Source of the DNA: Paenibacillus sp. FSL H3-0469
GTDB taxonomy: Bacteria; Bacillota; Bacilli; Paenibacillales; Paenibacillaceae
Length of the DNA stretch: 64,000 nucleotides
Reading direction: 5' to 3'
Assembly: GCF_038051945.1 (NCBI RefSeq)
Contig: NZ_CP150302.1
Coordinates: 2,914,001-2,978,000 of the forward strand
A program made the position numbers and the translations under genes. Positions within the stretch are counted from its first letter, which is position 1. Every line of letters starts with the position of its first letter. The notes beneath the pieces were generated by a model. It saw nothing but the letters and a program-made list of their open reading frames with translations, was not told the DNA's origin and searched no databases. Below are positions 1-7,947 of the stretch, one piece after another.

Positions 1-1
1 G

Positions 2-2983
2 GACGGCAGTTTGCTGCTGGCACAAGGCAGCTCCGGCCCCTCCGGGGCGGAGCCCAGGGAGCGCAGCGGAGACCGGCAGCTGGTGAGCAGCATGCTCGGG
101 ATATTCACCGGAGGACGGCAGCGGCCAAGCGGTGCGGGCATGTACATCGATCTGCGGACACCGCTCCAGGTCGAGTTCATCTGCCGGCCCTTCAACTTCA
201 GCTACGGTAGTACCATGCTTGGGATGGAAGTGAAGCTTGGTCCTAAGCGCCTTTATATCGTGCAGAAGATCAGACCTTTTTTGGAGCAGGTGCACCGGGG
301 TGAGCCTTTTGAATTCACGGCGCATTTCAGCTATGATCCTGCCCTGCATAGCTTCTCCAAGGAGGATAATGAGGTCCTGCAGAAGCTGATTGAGATCATG
401 CTCAATGAGAAGGTCTACAATAGTCTCACCAGCCCGTATGGTTCCCGCACTAACCCTACCGGGAATGACCGGCTGCTGCCGGTTGCCCCTTTTTTCTGGG
501 AAAGTCTGTATCCCCTGCTAGAAGCAGCGCCTGCCGTTCGCCTTCAGCATGGACAGCTTCTGATGGAACGCTTGTCCCTCTCGGAGGAGCTGCTGCCGCT
601 CAGCTTCCAGTTCGACCAGGCACAGGAGGACGGCTACCGGCTGGATGTCCGGGGACTTGAGCAGCTTACGATTCTGGAGAGCTACGGGATGGTCTTGACC
701 GAGGGCAGGCTGCTGAAGCTTCCGGCGCAGGAATGCGGGCGGCTCTCCGAGCTGAAGCGGATGCTCAGCGGCAGCCGGCGGGATAGCCTGGCGATTGCGC
801 CTGAGCAGATGGAGCCCTTCATGGAAACCGTCATTCCCGGGCTGAAGAAGCTGGGCAGGGTGAGCATTGCCGACACCATTGCGGACCGGATTGTCCAGAC
901 CCAGCTTCACGCGAGACTCTATCTGGACCGGGTAAGGGACCGGCTGCTCGCCGGGCTTGAATTCCAGTATGGCGGGATTGTCATCAATCCGCTGGAAGAG
1001 AAGGCGCATGAGCGGAGCAGCGAGGTCATTCTGATGCGGGACGGAAAAGCCGAGCGGCGGATTCTGGACCTGATGGCCCATGAGTCCTTCTCGCGGACGG
1101 AGAGCGGATATATCATGCGTGACGAGGACGGGGAATTCGACTTCCTGCATCATACCATCCCGCTGCTGGAGCCGCTGCTTCAGGTCTATGCGACCACTGC
1201 GGTCAAGGATCGGGTGCTTACGGAGCATGCAGCGCCCAAGGTCAGCCTGAGCTGGAACGAGAAGACTGACTGGCTGGACTTCAAGTTCGCCATGGAGGGC
1301 ATCACGGAGAAGGACATTACCCAGGTCCTTAAGTCCCTCCAGGAAAAGCGGAAATATCACCGGCTCAAGGACGGAGCCCTGCTCCCGCTGGACACCGCAG
1401 AGTTTCAGGAAATTATCGCGCTGATGAACGAGCTCGGCGTCCGCAGCGTGGATATCCGGAGTACGGAGTTCTCCCTGCCGCTGGTCCGCGCTCTCCATCT
1501 CCATGCAGGCACCTTCCAGGGTCAGACCATCGAGACCGGCCGCTCCTTCCGGCGGCTGCTGGCCAATATGGCGAGTCCCGAGAATCTGGACTTCCCGCTG
1601 CCGGAGAGTCTTGCTCCTGTGCTGCGGGACTACCAGCAATACGGCTTCCAGTGGATGAGGACGCTGGCCCATTACCGCTTCGGCGGAATTCTGGCGGACG
1701 ATATGGGCCTTGGCAAAACACTGCAGAGCATCACCTTCCTGCTCTCGATGCGGGAAGACATCCGGCAGAGCGGTGTGCCTGCCCTTATTGTGGCACCGGC
1801 CTCCCTGCTCTATAACTGGCTTAACGAGCTGAAGCGCTTCGCGCCGGAGCTGCAAGCGGTCATTGCCGACGGCAACGCCGGTGAGCGCAGCCGGGCCCTG
1901 CGGAACACGGCCGGGCATGATGTCATCATCACCTCATATCCGCTGCTGCGCAGAGATGTGGATGAGTATGCCAAGCGGTCGTTCCATACGCTCATTCTGG
2001 ATGAAGCGCAGATGATTAAGAATCATGAGACTATGACTTCACAGGCGGTCAGACTGCTTCAGGCCCGCTACCGCTTTGCGCTGACCGGAACACCGGTGGA
2101 GAACGCGCTGGAGGACCTGTGGTCGATCTTCAGCGTCGTCTTCCCCGGCTTGTTCCCCGGGAAGAAGGCCTTCCATGACCTTCCCCGGGAGACGGTCGCC
2201 AGGCGCGCCCGCCCCTTCCTGCTGCGCCGCCTGAAGAGCGATGTGCTGAAGGAGCTGCCGGACAAAATCGAGTCCCTCCAGGCCTCCGAGCTGCTGCCGG
2301 AGCAGAAACGGCTCTATGTCGCCTATCTGGCCCGCCTGCGCAAAGAGGCGCTCAAGCATCTGGACAGCGACAGCTTCGGTAATGGCCGGATCAAGGTGCT
2401 GGCCGGACTGACCCGGCTGCGCCAGCTATGCTGCCATCCGGCCCTGTTCGTAGACGGATATACCGGAGGCTCCGGCAAATTCGAGCAGCTGCTGGAGATT
2501 ATCGATGAGTGCCGCAGCTCCGGCAAACGGATGCTGATCTTCTCGCAGTTCACACAGATGCTCGGTATGATAGGGCGCGAGCTGGCGCTGCTTGGGATTC
2601 CTCATTTCTATCTGGACGGACAGACTCCTGCCTCCCAGCGGGTTGAGCTATGCAGCCGTTTCAATGAAGGCGAGCGCGAGCTGTTCCTGATCTCGCTGAA
2701 GGCTGGCGGCACCGGCCTCAACCTGACCGGTGCCGATACGGTCATTCTTTACGACCTGTGGTGGAATCCTGCTGTCGAGCAGCAGGCCGCCGACCGCGCC
2801 CACCGGATCGGGCAGAAAAAAATCGTTCAGGTTATCCGCCTGGTAGCCCAGGGTACCGTGGAGGATAAGATGTACGAGCTGCAGCAGAAGAAGAAAAACC
2901 TGATTGACGAGGTGATCCAGCCGGGGCAGGAGGCGTTGTCGAGCCTGAGCGAGCAGGACATCCGCGAGATCCTCTCCATCTGA
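2..2983 (+). CDS. SNF2-family DEAD/DEAH-type helicase, 5' end outside window
   Basis: This is a Snf2/Rad54-type ATP-dependent DNA translocase; bacterial members are thought to remodel nucleoprotein, but the target is unknown. The reading frame is open to the window edge, so the N-terminus is missing. The first two-thirds match the bacterial SNF2-associated region. The ATPase core follows: Walker A DDMGLGKT near 1693-1720, Walker B box DEAQ near 2000-2011, TGTPVEN near 2083-2103, and the C-terminal helicase lobe with LKAGGTGLNL near 2697-2726 and the arginine-finger motif DRAHRIGQ near 2791-2814. It ends in a normal stop. No partner gene is visible. Family assignment is secure; the cellular role is not. 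Confidence 0.93.
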   Translation, partial: DGSLLLAQGSSGPSGAEPRERSGDRQLVSSMLGIFTGGRQRPSGAGMYIDLRTPLQVEFICRPFNFSYGSTMLGMEVKLGPKRLYIVQKIRPFLEQVHRGEPFEFTAHFSYDPALHSFSKEDNEVLQKLIEIMLNEKVYNSLTSPYGSRTNPTGNDRLLPVAPFFWESLYPLLEAAPAVRLQHGQLLMERLSLSEELLPLSFQFDQAQEDGYRLDVRGLEQLTILESYGMVLTEGRLLKLPAQECGRLSELKRMLSGSRRDSLAIAPEQMEPFMETVIPGLKKLGRVSIADTIADRIVQTQLHARLYLDRVRDRLLAGLEFQYGGIVINPLEEKAHERSSEVILMRDGKAERRILDLMAHESFSRTESGYIMRDEDGEFDFLHHTIPLLEPLLQVYATTAVKDRVLTEHAAPKVSLSWNEKTDWLDFKFAMEGITEKDITQVLKSLQEKRKYHRLKDGALLPLDTAEFQEIIALMNELGVRSVDIRSTEFSLPLVRALHLHAGTFQGQTIETGRSFRRLLANMASPENLDFPLPESLAPVLRDYQQYGFQWMRTLAHYRFGGILADDMGLGKTLQSITFLLSMREDIRQSGVPALIVAPASLLYNWLNELKRFAPELQAVIADGNAGERSRALRNTAGHDVIITSYPLLRRDVDEYAKRSFHTLILDEAQMIKNHETMTSQAVRLLQARYRFALTGTPVENALEDLWSIFSVVFPGLFPGKKAFHDLPRETVARRARPFLLRRLKSDVLKELPDKIESLQASELLPEQKRLYVAYLARLRKEALKHLDSDSFGNGRIKVLAGLTRLRQLCCHPALFVDGYTGGSGKFEQLLEIIDECRSSGKRMLIFSQFTQMLGMIGRELALLGIPHFYLDGQTPASQRVELCSRFNEGERELFLISLKAGGTGLNLTGADTVILYDLWWNPAVEQQAADRAHRIGQKKIVQVIRLVAQGTVEDKMYELQQKKKNLIDEVIQPGQEALSSLSEQDIREILSI

Positions 2984-3021
2984 GGCATCTGCGATAATGC
3001 CAGCCCCAGGCCTGGGAGATT

Positions 3022-3061
3022 TTCTGCTGTTCTGCTATTCTGCTGTTCTGCTGTTCTGCTG
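3022..3061. repeat. Octanucleotide repeat, 5 copies of TTCTGCTG
   Basis: Five head-to-tail 8-bp units, the second with one base change, lie 39 bp after the helicase stop. Just downstream, at about 3061-3077 and 3113-3125, the sequence around ACTTTGTACACTA occurs twice. Nothing here looks coding. Confidence 0.85.
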
Positions 3062-3382
3062 TACTTTGTACACTAGAATAAGGCCATATTGGCTGAGAAA
3101 TCGGATCTGCTGCACTTTGTACACTAAATTCTTACGTATCTGCTGTTTTGAAGCAGAAATTCAAAAATCAAATGTATGAAATGCAGTAGAATGGTTTTTT
3201 GCGCCCAAAAGTGCAGTTTCTATTGCACAGAATACATTTACCAGGAAACTGCGTGCGTTGAAGACGGGACAAGGTCCTGAAGCGGAACCTGGTTGGGAAG
3301 CATCCGGCAAGTCCGGTATATTCTAAGGGAGGGCACTGGATGCCCGCCGAGGTTTGCGATTTGGTATAACCCCAATTCAAAA

Positions 3383-3425
3383 CAGGGACCTTCTGAGCGA
3401 GTAGCGCTCTAAGGTCCCTGTTTCA
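3383..3425. terminator. Rho-independent terminator
   Basis: CAGGGACCTT (3383-3392) pairs perfectly with AAGGTCCCTG (3411-3420) and a T-rich stretch follows on the plus strand. On the minus strand it sits just downstream of the 3464-3823 gene, so it probably serves that gene and may act in both directions. Confidence 0.8.
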
Positions 3426-3463
3426 TTTTACATCCGGGAAGTCCAATTTATTACCCTGCCACT

Positions 3464-3823
3464 CTATACGTCGGAACTTAATTTCTCATGCGTCACTACA
3501 CGGTGTGCATTCACCAGCTGGCCGGTTGATGTCTTGCCCCACACGGATATTCCAATCTCATCTTCGTCTACTTCTCCAGTGATGAACACAAATTCATAGG
3601 CATTCAGATCGGCAAAAAAATTCCGGGTTACCACCTGATTTGGAGCAACATCAATTACCTCACTGACATACAGCGTTCTGGTAGCACCCAGCACGTATCC
3701 CTGAATACTAATAGAGGCGCTCCCTGGGGCACTCCGCTTGACAATTCTTACCGTCACCGTCTGCGTAGGTCTGACTCCCGAAACGGCATTGTTCTCTATC
3801 GGTCCTGTTGACAAAATCGCCAT
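3464..3823 (-). CDS. Conserved hypothetical protein, 119 aa
   Basis: I do not recognise the family by name. The ATG is preceded by a good Shine-Dalgarno sequence (AAGGGAGG). The protein is beta-strand-like and rich in Thr and Val, with no signal peptide or membrane segment. The pattern (N-terminal MAILSTGPIENNA, then alternating hydrophobic strands such as TVTVRIV and ISIQGYVLG) recalls small spore-surface-type beta proteins of Bacillales, but that is only an impression. A strong terminator follows. The two small genes on the other strand (4017 and 4357) are its neighbours. Confidence 0.7.
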   Translation of the reverse strand: MAILSTGPIENNAVSGVRPTQTVTVRIVKRSAPGSASISIQGYVLGATRTLYVSEVIDVAPNQVVTRNFFADLNAYEFVFITGEVDEDEIGISVWGKTSTGQLVNAHRVVTHEKLSSDV

Positions 3824-4016
3824 CCTGTCTCGTCCTCCCTTGAAGTTCTAGTGTCAAAGTACGATATATTCATATTCGGACTTTCCTGTAACGGTGTGGA
3901 CACAGGCCTGAGCCTATTCACCAATGACTGCAGGCACGCATATCCTTGAATAAGGAAAGACCGCCCATGCGCTGCGCTTTTACGCATACGAACGCCGAAC
4001 GGAAGAAGGGACTCCC

Positions 4017-4322
4017 ATGCCCCCTCCAGGAAAAGGAAAGAAGCCCGCCGCCAAAAAAACACCGTCCAGCTCCAAAACCCAGACTCCTAAAGGGCTTGAA
4101 TTTGCCGTAGCTGCCCTTCTGTTGACCGGCAAGCTGAAAGTAGACTCTATCCAGATGTACACGGACGCGTCGATGTTCGTCAGTCTGGTAGGCAAATATA
4201 AAACCTTAAGCGAGCTAAGTAGTGACAACGTCGATAAGCTGGTCAGCTTCCTCGATGACAACAGCAGCCTGACGCTGAACGAGATCATGGCCGCTCTAAA
4301 AAAGAAAGCCGAAAACACATGA
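4017..4322 (+). CDS. Small hypothetical protein with Lys/Pro-rich N-terminus, 101 aa
   Basis: The first 25 residues are basic and disordered (MPPPGKGKKPAAKK). A predicted helical domain follows, with VAALLLTGKLKVDS, SLVGKYKTLSEL and a repeated helix-turn pattern. There is no signal peptide, and I do not recognise the family. GGAAGAAGGGA lies upstream of the ATG as a possible ribosome binding site. The stop is 34 bp before the next small gene, so the two are probably cotranscribed. Confidence 0.6.
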   Translation: MPPPGKGKKPAAKKTPSSSKTQTPKGLEFAVAALLLTGKLKVDSIQMYTDASMFVSLVGKYKTLSELSSDNVDKLVSFLDDNSSLTLNEIMAALKKKAENT

Positions 4323-4356
4323 ACACATGCGAAAAGTGAAAGTGAGGTACAAGGCT

Positions 4357-4476
4357 ATGGACAGTTTTGACGGAGAAGGGTTTGCCGGCGGAATTCTGCT
4401 GGTCATTGTAATTATGCTGCTGATTTATGGTTCAACGGACATCAAGAACCTGACAGGGGCGCCCAATGACGAGTAA
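4357..4476 (+). CDS. 39-aa membrane peptide, YjcZ/sporulation-peptide-like
   Basis: A short frame begins ATG GAC AGT TTT GAC, with GTGAGG about 8 bp upstream. It encodes a Gly-rich N-terminus (DGEGFAGG), one hydrophobic segment (residues about 13-24, ILLVIVIMLLIY) and a short polar tail. This layout resembles the YjcZ/SscA group of tiny Bacillales sporulation proteins, but the tail differs and the match is by general look only. An in-frame ATG at 4327 would add ten basic residues but has no ribosome binding site. Confidence 0.5.
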   Translation: MDSFDGEGFAGGILLVIVIMLLIYGSTDIKNLTGAPNDE

Positions 4477-4515
4477 CTCTTAACGGTTGGACTCCTGCTG
4501 CACGGTAATCCGCTC

Positions 4516-4543
4516 TTGCTTTCTCGCAGAAATTCGCTATACT
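4516..4543 (+). promoter_or_regulatory. Probable sigma-A promoter of argS
   Basis: TTGCTT (4516-4521), a 16-bp spacer and TATACT (4538-4543) stand just before the T-box stem I sequence, which is where a T-box transcript should begin. Confidence 0.55.
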
Positions 4544-4559
4544 GATACAAATCCATATT

Positions 4560-4800
4560 CAATCGATGACCGGGAGAGTAATGGTCTTATATCTAGTCCC
4601 CAGCGAGCCGGGAAAGTGGAAGCCGGTACAGATTAGAACCATGAAGCGCACCCGTGAGATGGACTTCTGAACCCTGTAGTAGGAAGCCCCGGCCGAGGAC
4701 CGTTAACCTGTAAGGTGGCTGAACCGTAAGGCTCAGCAACGAGAGTGGTACCGCGAGCGCACAAGCCTCGTCTCTTAGGAGATGAAGGCTTTTTTTGTCG
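4560..4800 (+). promoter_or_regulatory. T-box leader of argS, specifier CGC (Arg)
   Basis: The tRNA-sensing leader shows the AGTA motif of stem I (near 4573-4580), the distal AGCGAGCCGGG element (4602-4612), a specifier-loop context GAAGCGCACC with the Arg codon CGC at 4647-4649, and the conserved T-box AGTGGTACCGCG (4744-4755). A terminator follows: AAGCCTCGTCTC pairs with GAGATGAAGGCTT and runs into seven Ts at about 4763-4797. Uncharged tRNA-Arg would bind and allow read-through into argS. The specifier is read from context, so it is likely rather than proven. Confidence 0.92.
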
Positions 4801-4826
4801 TTATTTTATTCAGGAGGTTGTTATTC

Positions 4827-6938
4827 ATGCCAATGCTAAGTGAGCTAATCCAAGAGAGCTTGAAGCAGTCTGTTCACAAAATCGTGCTAACCCTGGGCGT
4901 GCCCGCCATCGCTGAAGTAAATGTTGCCCTGGAGCAGCCGGCGAGTGCCGACCACGGGGATTATTCAAGCAATATCGCCATGCAGCTGGCCCGCCCCTTG
5001 CGCAAAGCTCCACTGGCTATCGCCGCACTGATCGTCAACGAGCTCGAAGCTTCGGGCTCTGTTCACGGACTGGTGCTGAGAACCGAGGTTGCCGGTCCGG
5101 GGTTCATTAATATGTATCTGGATTGGCAGGCCTGGGCACGGGCGAAGGGGAATTTCACGCTGCCTCAGCATACAGAAGGGTCGAAGGTGATCGTGGAGCA
5201 TACCTCCGTCAACCCCAATAAAAGTATGCATATCGGTCACCTGAGAAACTCCTGTATCGGGGACGCGCTGGTGAGAGTACTGCGGGCAACCGGCCATACC
5301 GTTGAGGTACACAACTATGTGGATGATCTCGGCAATCAGCTGGCAGATACCGTAGCCGGTCTGCTGAATGTTCCGCTGGCGGGAGAACATGTCCGGTTCG
5401 GGGATTACTGCTGGGATATTTATGCCGAGATCAACAAAACGTACGCGCAGCAGCCGGAGATGGTGCAGAAGCGGACCGAGATCCTTCATGCGCTGGAGGA
5501 AGGCCATGGTAATACTGCCTGGATTGGCAACCTCGTCGCCGGGCAGATCGTGAAAGAGCATGTGGAGGAGATGCGGGGGTTCGGCATTGACTACGATCTG
5601 CTGGTGTGGGAGAGCAGTATTTTGAAGGAGGGCTTCTGGGCCTCGGCGTTTGAGCTGCTGTCGCAGACGGAGATCTTCGTGCAGGAGACCGAAGGCAAGC
5701 TGGCAGGCTGCTGGATTTTGAAGCAACCCGCTGAAGACGACGCACCGGACACACAGGAGGAGCATCAGAAGGATAAGGTGCTGGTGCGCTCGAACGGAAT
5801 TTTGACCTATACCGCCAAGGATATCGCCTATCATCTGTGGAAGTTCGGACTGCTGGAGAAGGATTTCAGCTACAGCGAATTTCAGAGCGGGCTGTGGACG
5901 ACCGGCTTGAGGGGACAGGCTCTGCCTTTTGGACGGGCGGACCAGGTCGTGAACGTCATCGATTACCGGCAGGAATATCCGCAGCTGATGGTCAAGCAGG
6001 CGCTCAAGGCACTGGGATTCGGTGCGCAGGCAGACGCGCTTCATCATGTCAGCTATGGGGTGGTCTCGCTGAGTCCCGCTTCTGCGGCCGGTCTGGGCAT
6101 TGATACCTCCAGCGGCAAAAGCTCCTACGCCATGTCCGGGCGTCAGGGAATCGGCATTAAGGTGACCGAGCTGGTCCGGCTCATGGAAGACATGATTGAA
6201 TCCACCCGTTCGGACAAAAACGGCCTGTCCAGCCGGCTCATCGCCACCGCTGCCATCCGTTACTACCTGCTGCGCTTCAATCTGGGCACCGAGATTGTGT
6301 TCGACTTCAAGCAGGCGATGGAAATCTCCGGCAACACCGGCGTCTACCTGATGTACGCCTACGCCCGGGCGCAGCGCGTGCTTAGTAAGGCCGCGGCGGC
6401 GGGTGATGTGAGCAGCGTGAACGCGGCTGGCGCTAGCGGGTCCGGCGTGGGCGCGGCTGGCGATAGTGAGTCTGGCGTGGGTGCGGCTGGCGTTAGCGAG
6501 TCTGGCGTGGGCGCGGCTGGCGTTAGCAAGTCTGGCGTGGGTGCGGCTGGCGTTAGCGAGTCTGGCGTGGGCGCGGCTGGCGTTAGCAAGTCCGGCGTGG
6601 GCGCGAATGGCGCTAGCGGGTCCGGCGTGGGTGGCTCCGGCGCTGGCGGGGTGCCGCTGTTCCCGGCGCAGCTCGAAGCGGCTGAGCTTGCCTTGCTGAG
6701 ACAGCTCAGCTTGTGGCAAGACACACTCTATACAGCAAGCCGGGAGCTTACGCCGAATACGATTTGTAACTATGCCTATTCCCTGGCCTCGTTGTTCAGT
6801 AACTTCTACTCGGCTTGTCCGATTCTCAAAGGCGGGGAAGCCAGCATCACCTTCCGCCTGTGGCTAACCCGCAGCTTCACCTATACGCTGGGCGAAGCGC
6901 TCGATGTACTCGGTCTGCCTAAGCCGGAGCGGATGTAG
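4827..6938 (+). CDS. argS: Arginyl-tRNA synthetase with a tandem-repeat insertion
   Basis: This enzyme charges tRNA-Arg with arginine. The start is the ATG after AGGAGGTTGTTATTC; a longer frame from 4782 begins inside the T-box terminator. Class I features are HIGH at residue about 135 (HIGHLRNS) and MSGRQG near residue 436 in the KMSKS region. The DALR anticodon-binding domain follows. It is 703 aa, against about 550-580 for the family. The excess is a Gly/Ala/Ser/Val stretch at about residues 525-610, made of seven 10-residue repeats, lying after RAQRVLSKAAA and before the last DALR helices (LWQDTLYTASRELTP). The frame stays open, so the enzyme is probably active with a flexible loop. Regulation is by the T-box upstream. 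Confidence 0.95.
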   Translation: MPMLSELIQESLKQSVHKIVLTLGVPAIAEVNVALEQPASADHGDYSSNIAMQLARPLRKAPLAIAALIVNELEASGSVHGLVLRTEVAGPGFINMYLDWQAWARAKGNFTLPQHTEGSKVIVEHTSVNPNKSMHIGHLRNSCIGDALVRVLRATGHTVEVHNYVDDLGNQLADTVAGLLNVPLAGEHVRFGDYCWDIYAEINKTYAQQPEMVQKRTEILHALEEGHGNTAWIGNLVAGQIVKEHVEEMRGFGIDYDLLVWESSILKEGFWASAFELLSQTEIFVQETEGKLAGCWILKQPAEDDAPDTQEEHQKDKVLVRSNGILTYTAKDIAYHLWKFGLLEKDFSYSEFQSGLWTTGLRGQALPFGRADQVVNVIDYRQEYPQLMVKQALKALGFGAQADALHHVSYGVVSLSPASAAGLGIDTSSGKSSYAMSGRQGIGIKVTELVRLMEDMIESTRSDKNGLSSRLIATAAIRYYLLRFNLGTEIVFDFKQAMEISGNTGVYLMYAYARAQRVLSKAAAAGDVSSVNAAGASGSGVGAAGDSESGVGAAGVSESGVGAAGVSKSGVGAAGVSESGVGAAGVSKSGVGANGASGSGVGGSGAGGVPLFPAQLEAAELALLRQLSLWQDTLYTASRELTPNTICNYAYSLASLFSNFYSACPILKGGEASITFRLWLTRSFTYTLGEALDVLGLPKPERM
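6421..6648. repeat. 30-bp tandem repeat inside argS, 7 copies plus a partial
   Basis: Units start at 6421, 6451, 6481, 6511, 6541, 6571 and 6601; a truncated one begins at 6631. Each encodes a decapeptide of the type GVGAAGVSES. The inner copies differ by only one to three bases, alternating GAG and AAG at one position, which suggests recent amplification in blocks of two. Confidence 0.95.
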
Positions 6939-6953
6939 GCAATAGTGTGTTAT

Positions 6954-7133
6954 GCGGACACAGAGGATCTTATTCGCCGAAAAAGCCTGATTTTCTCCAC
7001 GCTGCGGACTCAGAGGACACTAATTGGTACGGTCGAGCTCAAAATGAGGAGTGATGGGTTACTTAACGGATTCTCAGTCCGCCCAGCCTGCCAACAGGTC
7101 GGAATCCGCCGAAATAACGGATCTACAGTCCGC
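6954..7133. repeat. Short dispersed motif, two direct and two inverted copies
   Basis: GCGGACACAGAGGAT (6954-6968) and GCGGACTCAGAGGAC (7004-7018) are direct copies. ACGGATTCTCAGTCCGC (7066-7082) and ACGGATCTACAGTCCGC (7117-7133) look like degenerate copies in the opposite direction. No gene is supported in this 3' flank of argS. Confidence 0.55.
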
Positions 7134-7160
7134 GAGGTTCGTGCTAGGTCACCCATATGT

Positions 7161-7701
7161 ATCGAAGCGATGCTCCAACGCCCCCGGCTGGCGCCTAGGG
7201 TTCTCATCCCCCGGAAATCAAAACAGCCTTCCCGAAGGAAGGCTGCTGTTTTGACGTCCCGGAAGGGATACAGCCCATTCGGGCTGATTGCGAAGTAATG
7301 CTATCGAAGCTTATGCTCCAACGTCCCCGGCTGGCGCCTAGGGTTCTCATCCCCCGGAAATCAAAACAGCCTTCCCGAAGGAAGGCTGCTGTTTTGACGT
7401 CCCGGAAGGGATACAGCCCATTCGGGCTGATTGCGAAGTAATGCTATCGAAGCTTATGCTCCAACGTCCCCGGCTGACGCCAAGGGTTCTCATCCTCCGG
7501 ACATCAAAACAGCCCTCCCGAAGGAAGGCTGCTGTTTTGACGTCCCGGAAGGGATACAGCCCTTTCGGGCTGATTGCGAAGTAGTCCTATCGAAGCTTAT
7601 GCTCCAACGTCCCCGGCTGACGCCAAGGGTTCTCATCCTCCGGAAATCAAAACAGCCCTCCCGAAGGAAGGCTGCTGTTTTGACGTCCCGGAAGGGATTC
7701 G
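7161..7701. repeat. 143-bp tandem array carrying a tRNA-Arg tail and terminator in each unit
   Basis: Units begin at 7161, 7303, 7446 and 7589 (periods 142, 143, 143); the fourth runs into the tRNA gene. On the minus strand each unit carries the last 14 or so bases of the tRNA (ATCCCTTCCGGGAC), the terminator hairpin around AACAGC and GCTGTT, and a spacer. The first three also have a perfect CAGCCC/GGGCTG hairpin with a four-base loop (7271-7286, 7414-7429, 7557-7572), where the real gene has the rest of the T-arm. Confidence 0.95.
7649..7681 (-). terminator. Terminator of tRNA-Arg
   Basis: AAAACAG plus a C/T-rich arm pairs with a G/A-rich arm plus CTGTTTT. It lies immediately after the tRNA 3' end and is repeated in the three other array units at 7220-7252, 7363-7395 and 7506-7538. 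Confidence 0.8.
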
Positions 7702-7757
7702 AACCCCCGACCGTGCGCTTAGAAGGCGCATGCTCTATCCAACTGAGCTACCGGGAC
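7684..7757 (-). tRNA. tRNA-Arg (anticodon UCU)
   Basis: The minus strand gives a full cloverleaf. The acceptor GTCCCGG pairs with CCGGGAC; the D-arm starts GCTCAGTTGGATAGAGC; the anticodon stem TGCGC/GCGCA holds loop CTTCTAA (anticodon TCT); the T-loop is GGTTCGAATCC, and the discriminator base is G. CCA is not encoded. It reads AGA codons. Confidence 0.97.
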
Positions 7758-7947
7758 ATGTAGGATAACGTTGTATCATTTGAATCTTTTGAAGAGTTAT
7801 GTATTAACGCAACGTTATTTATTATACCTGATTCACCAGAATTAGCAAGACCAAACTCTTCCAGTTAAGAAGCTTCCCGTAACCGCCGTCACGGAAAGCC
7901 TCCTGCTCTATAGTCAAGCCTGGATATGACCTGCGGAAGATGTGAGC

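Larger units (their letters stand above)
2984..3463. other. Intergenic region without a supported gene
   Basis: These 480 bp hold the octanucleotide repeat, the duplicated ACTTTGTACACTA segment and, at 3383-3420, a terminator. Short open frames on both strands lack ribosome binding sites and are rich in Cys, Phe and Tyr, as expected of non-coding sequence. Confidence 0.6.

Noticed and set aside
518..1918. Long open frame antisense to the SNF2 helicase
   Set aside because: It is a shadow of the GC-rich helicase gene, lacks a ribosome binding site and any recognisable motif.
4965..6719. 584-codon open frame antisense to argS
   Set aside because: It mirrors argS including the repeat tract; no start signal and no domain.
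7431..7768. ORFs across the 143-bp array and tRNA
   Set aside because: They read through terminators and the tRNA-Arg gene; peptides such as RKGFEPPTVRLEGA are the usual result of translating tRNA.
7765..7818. Inverted repeat ATAACGTTG / CAACGTTAT upstream of tRNA-Arg
   Set aside because: The 9-bp arms are 36 bp apart in AT-rich sequence; it could be chance, and no function can be assigned.
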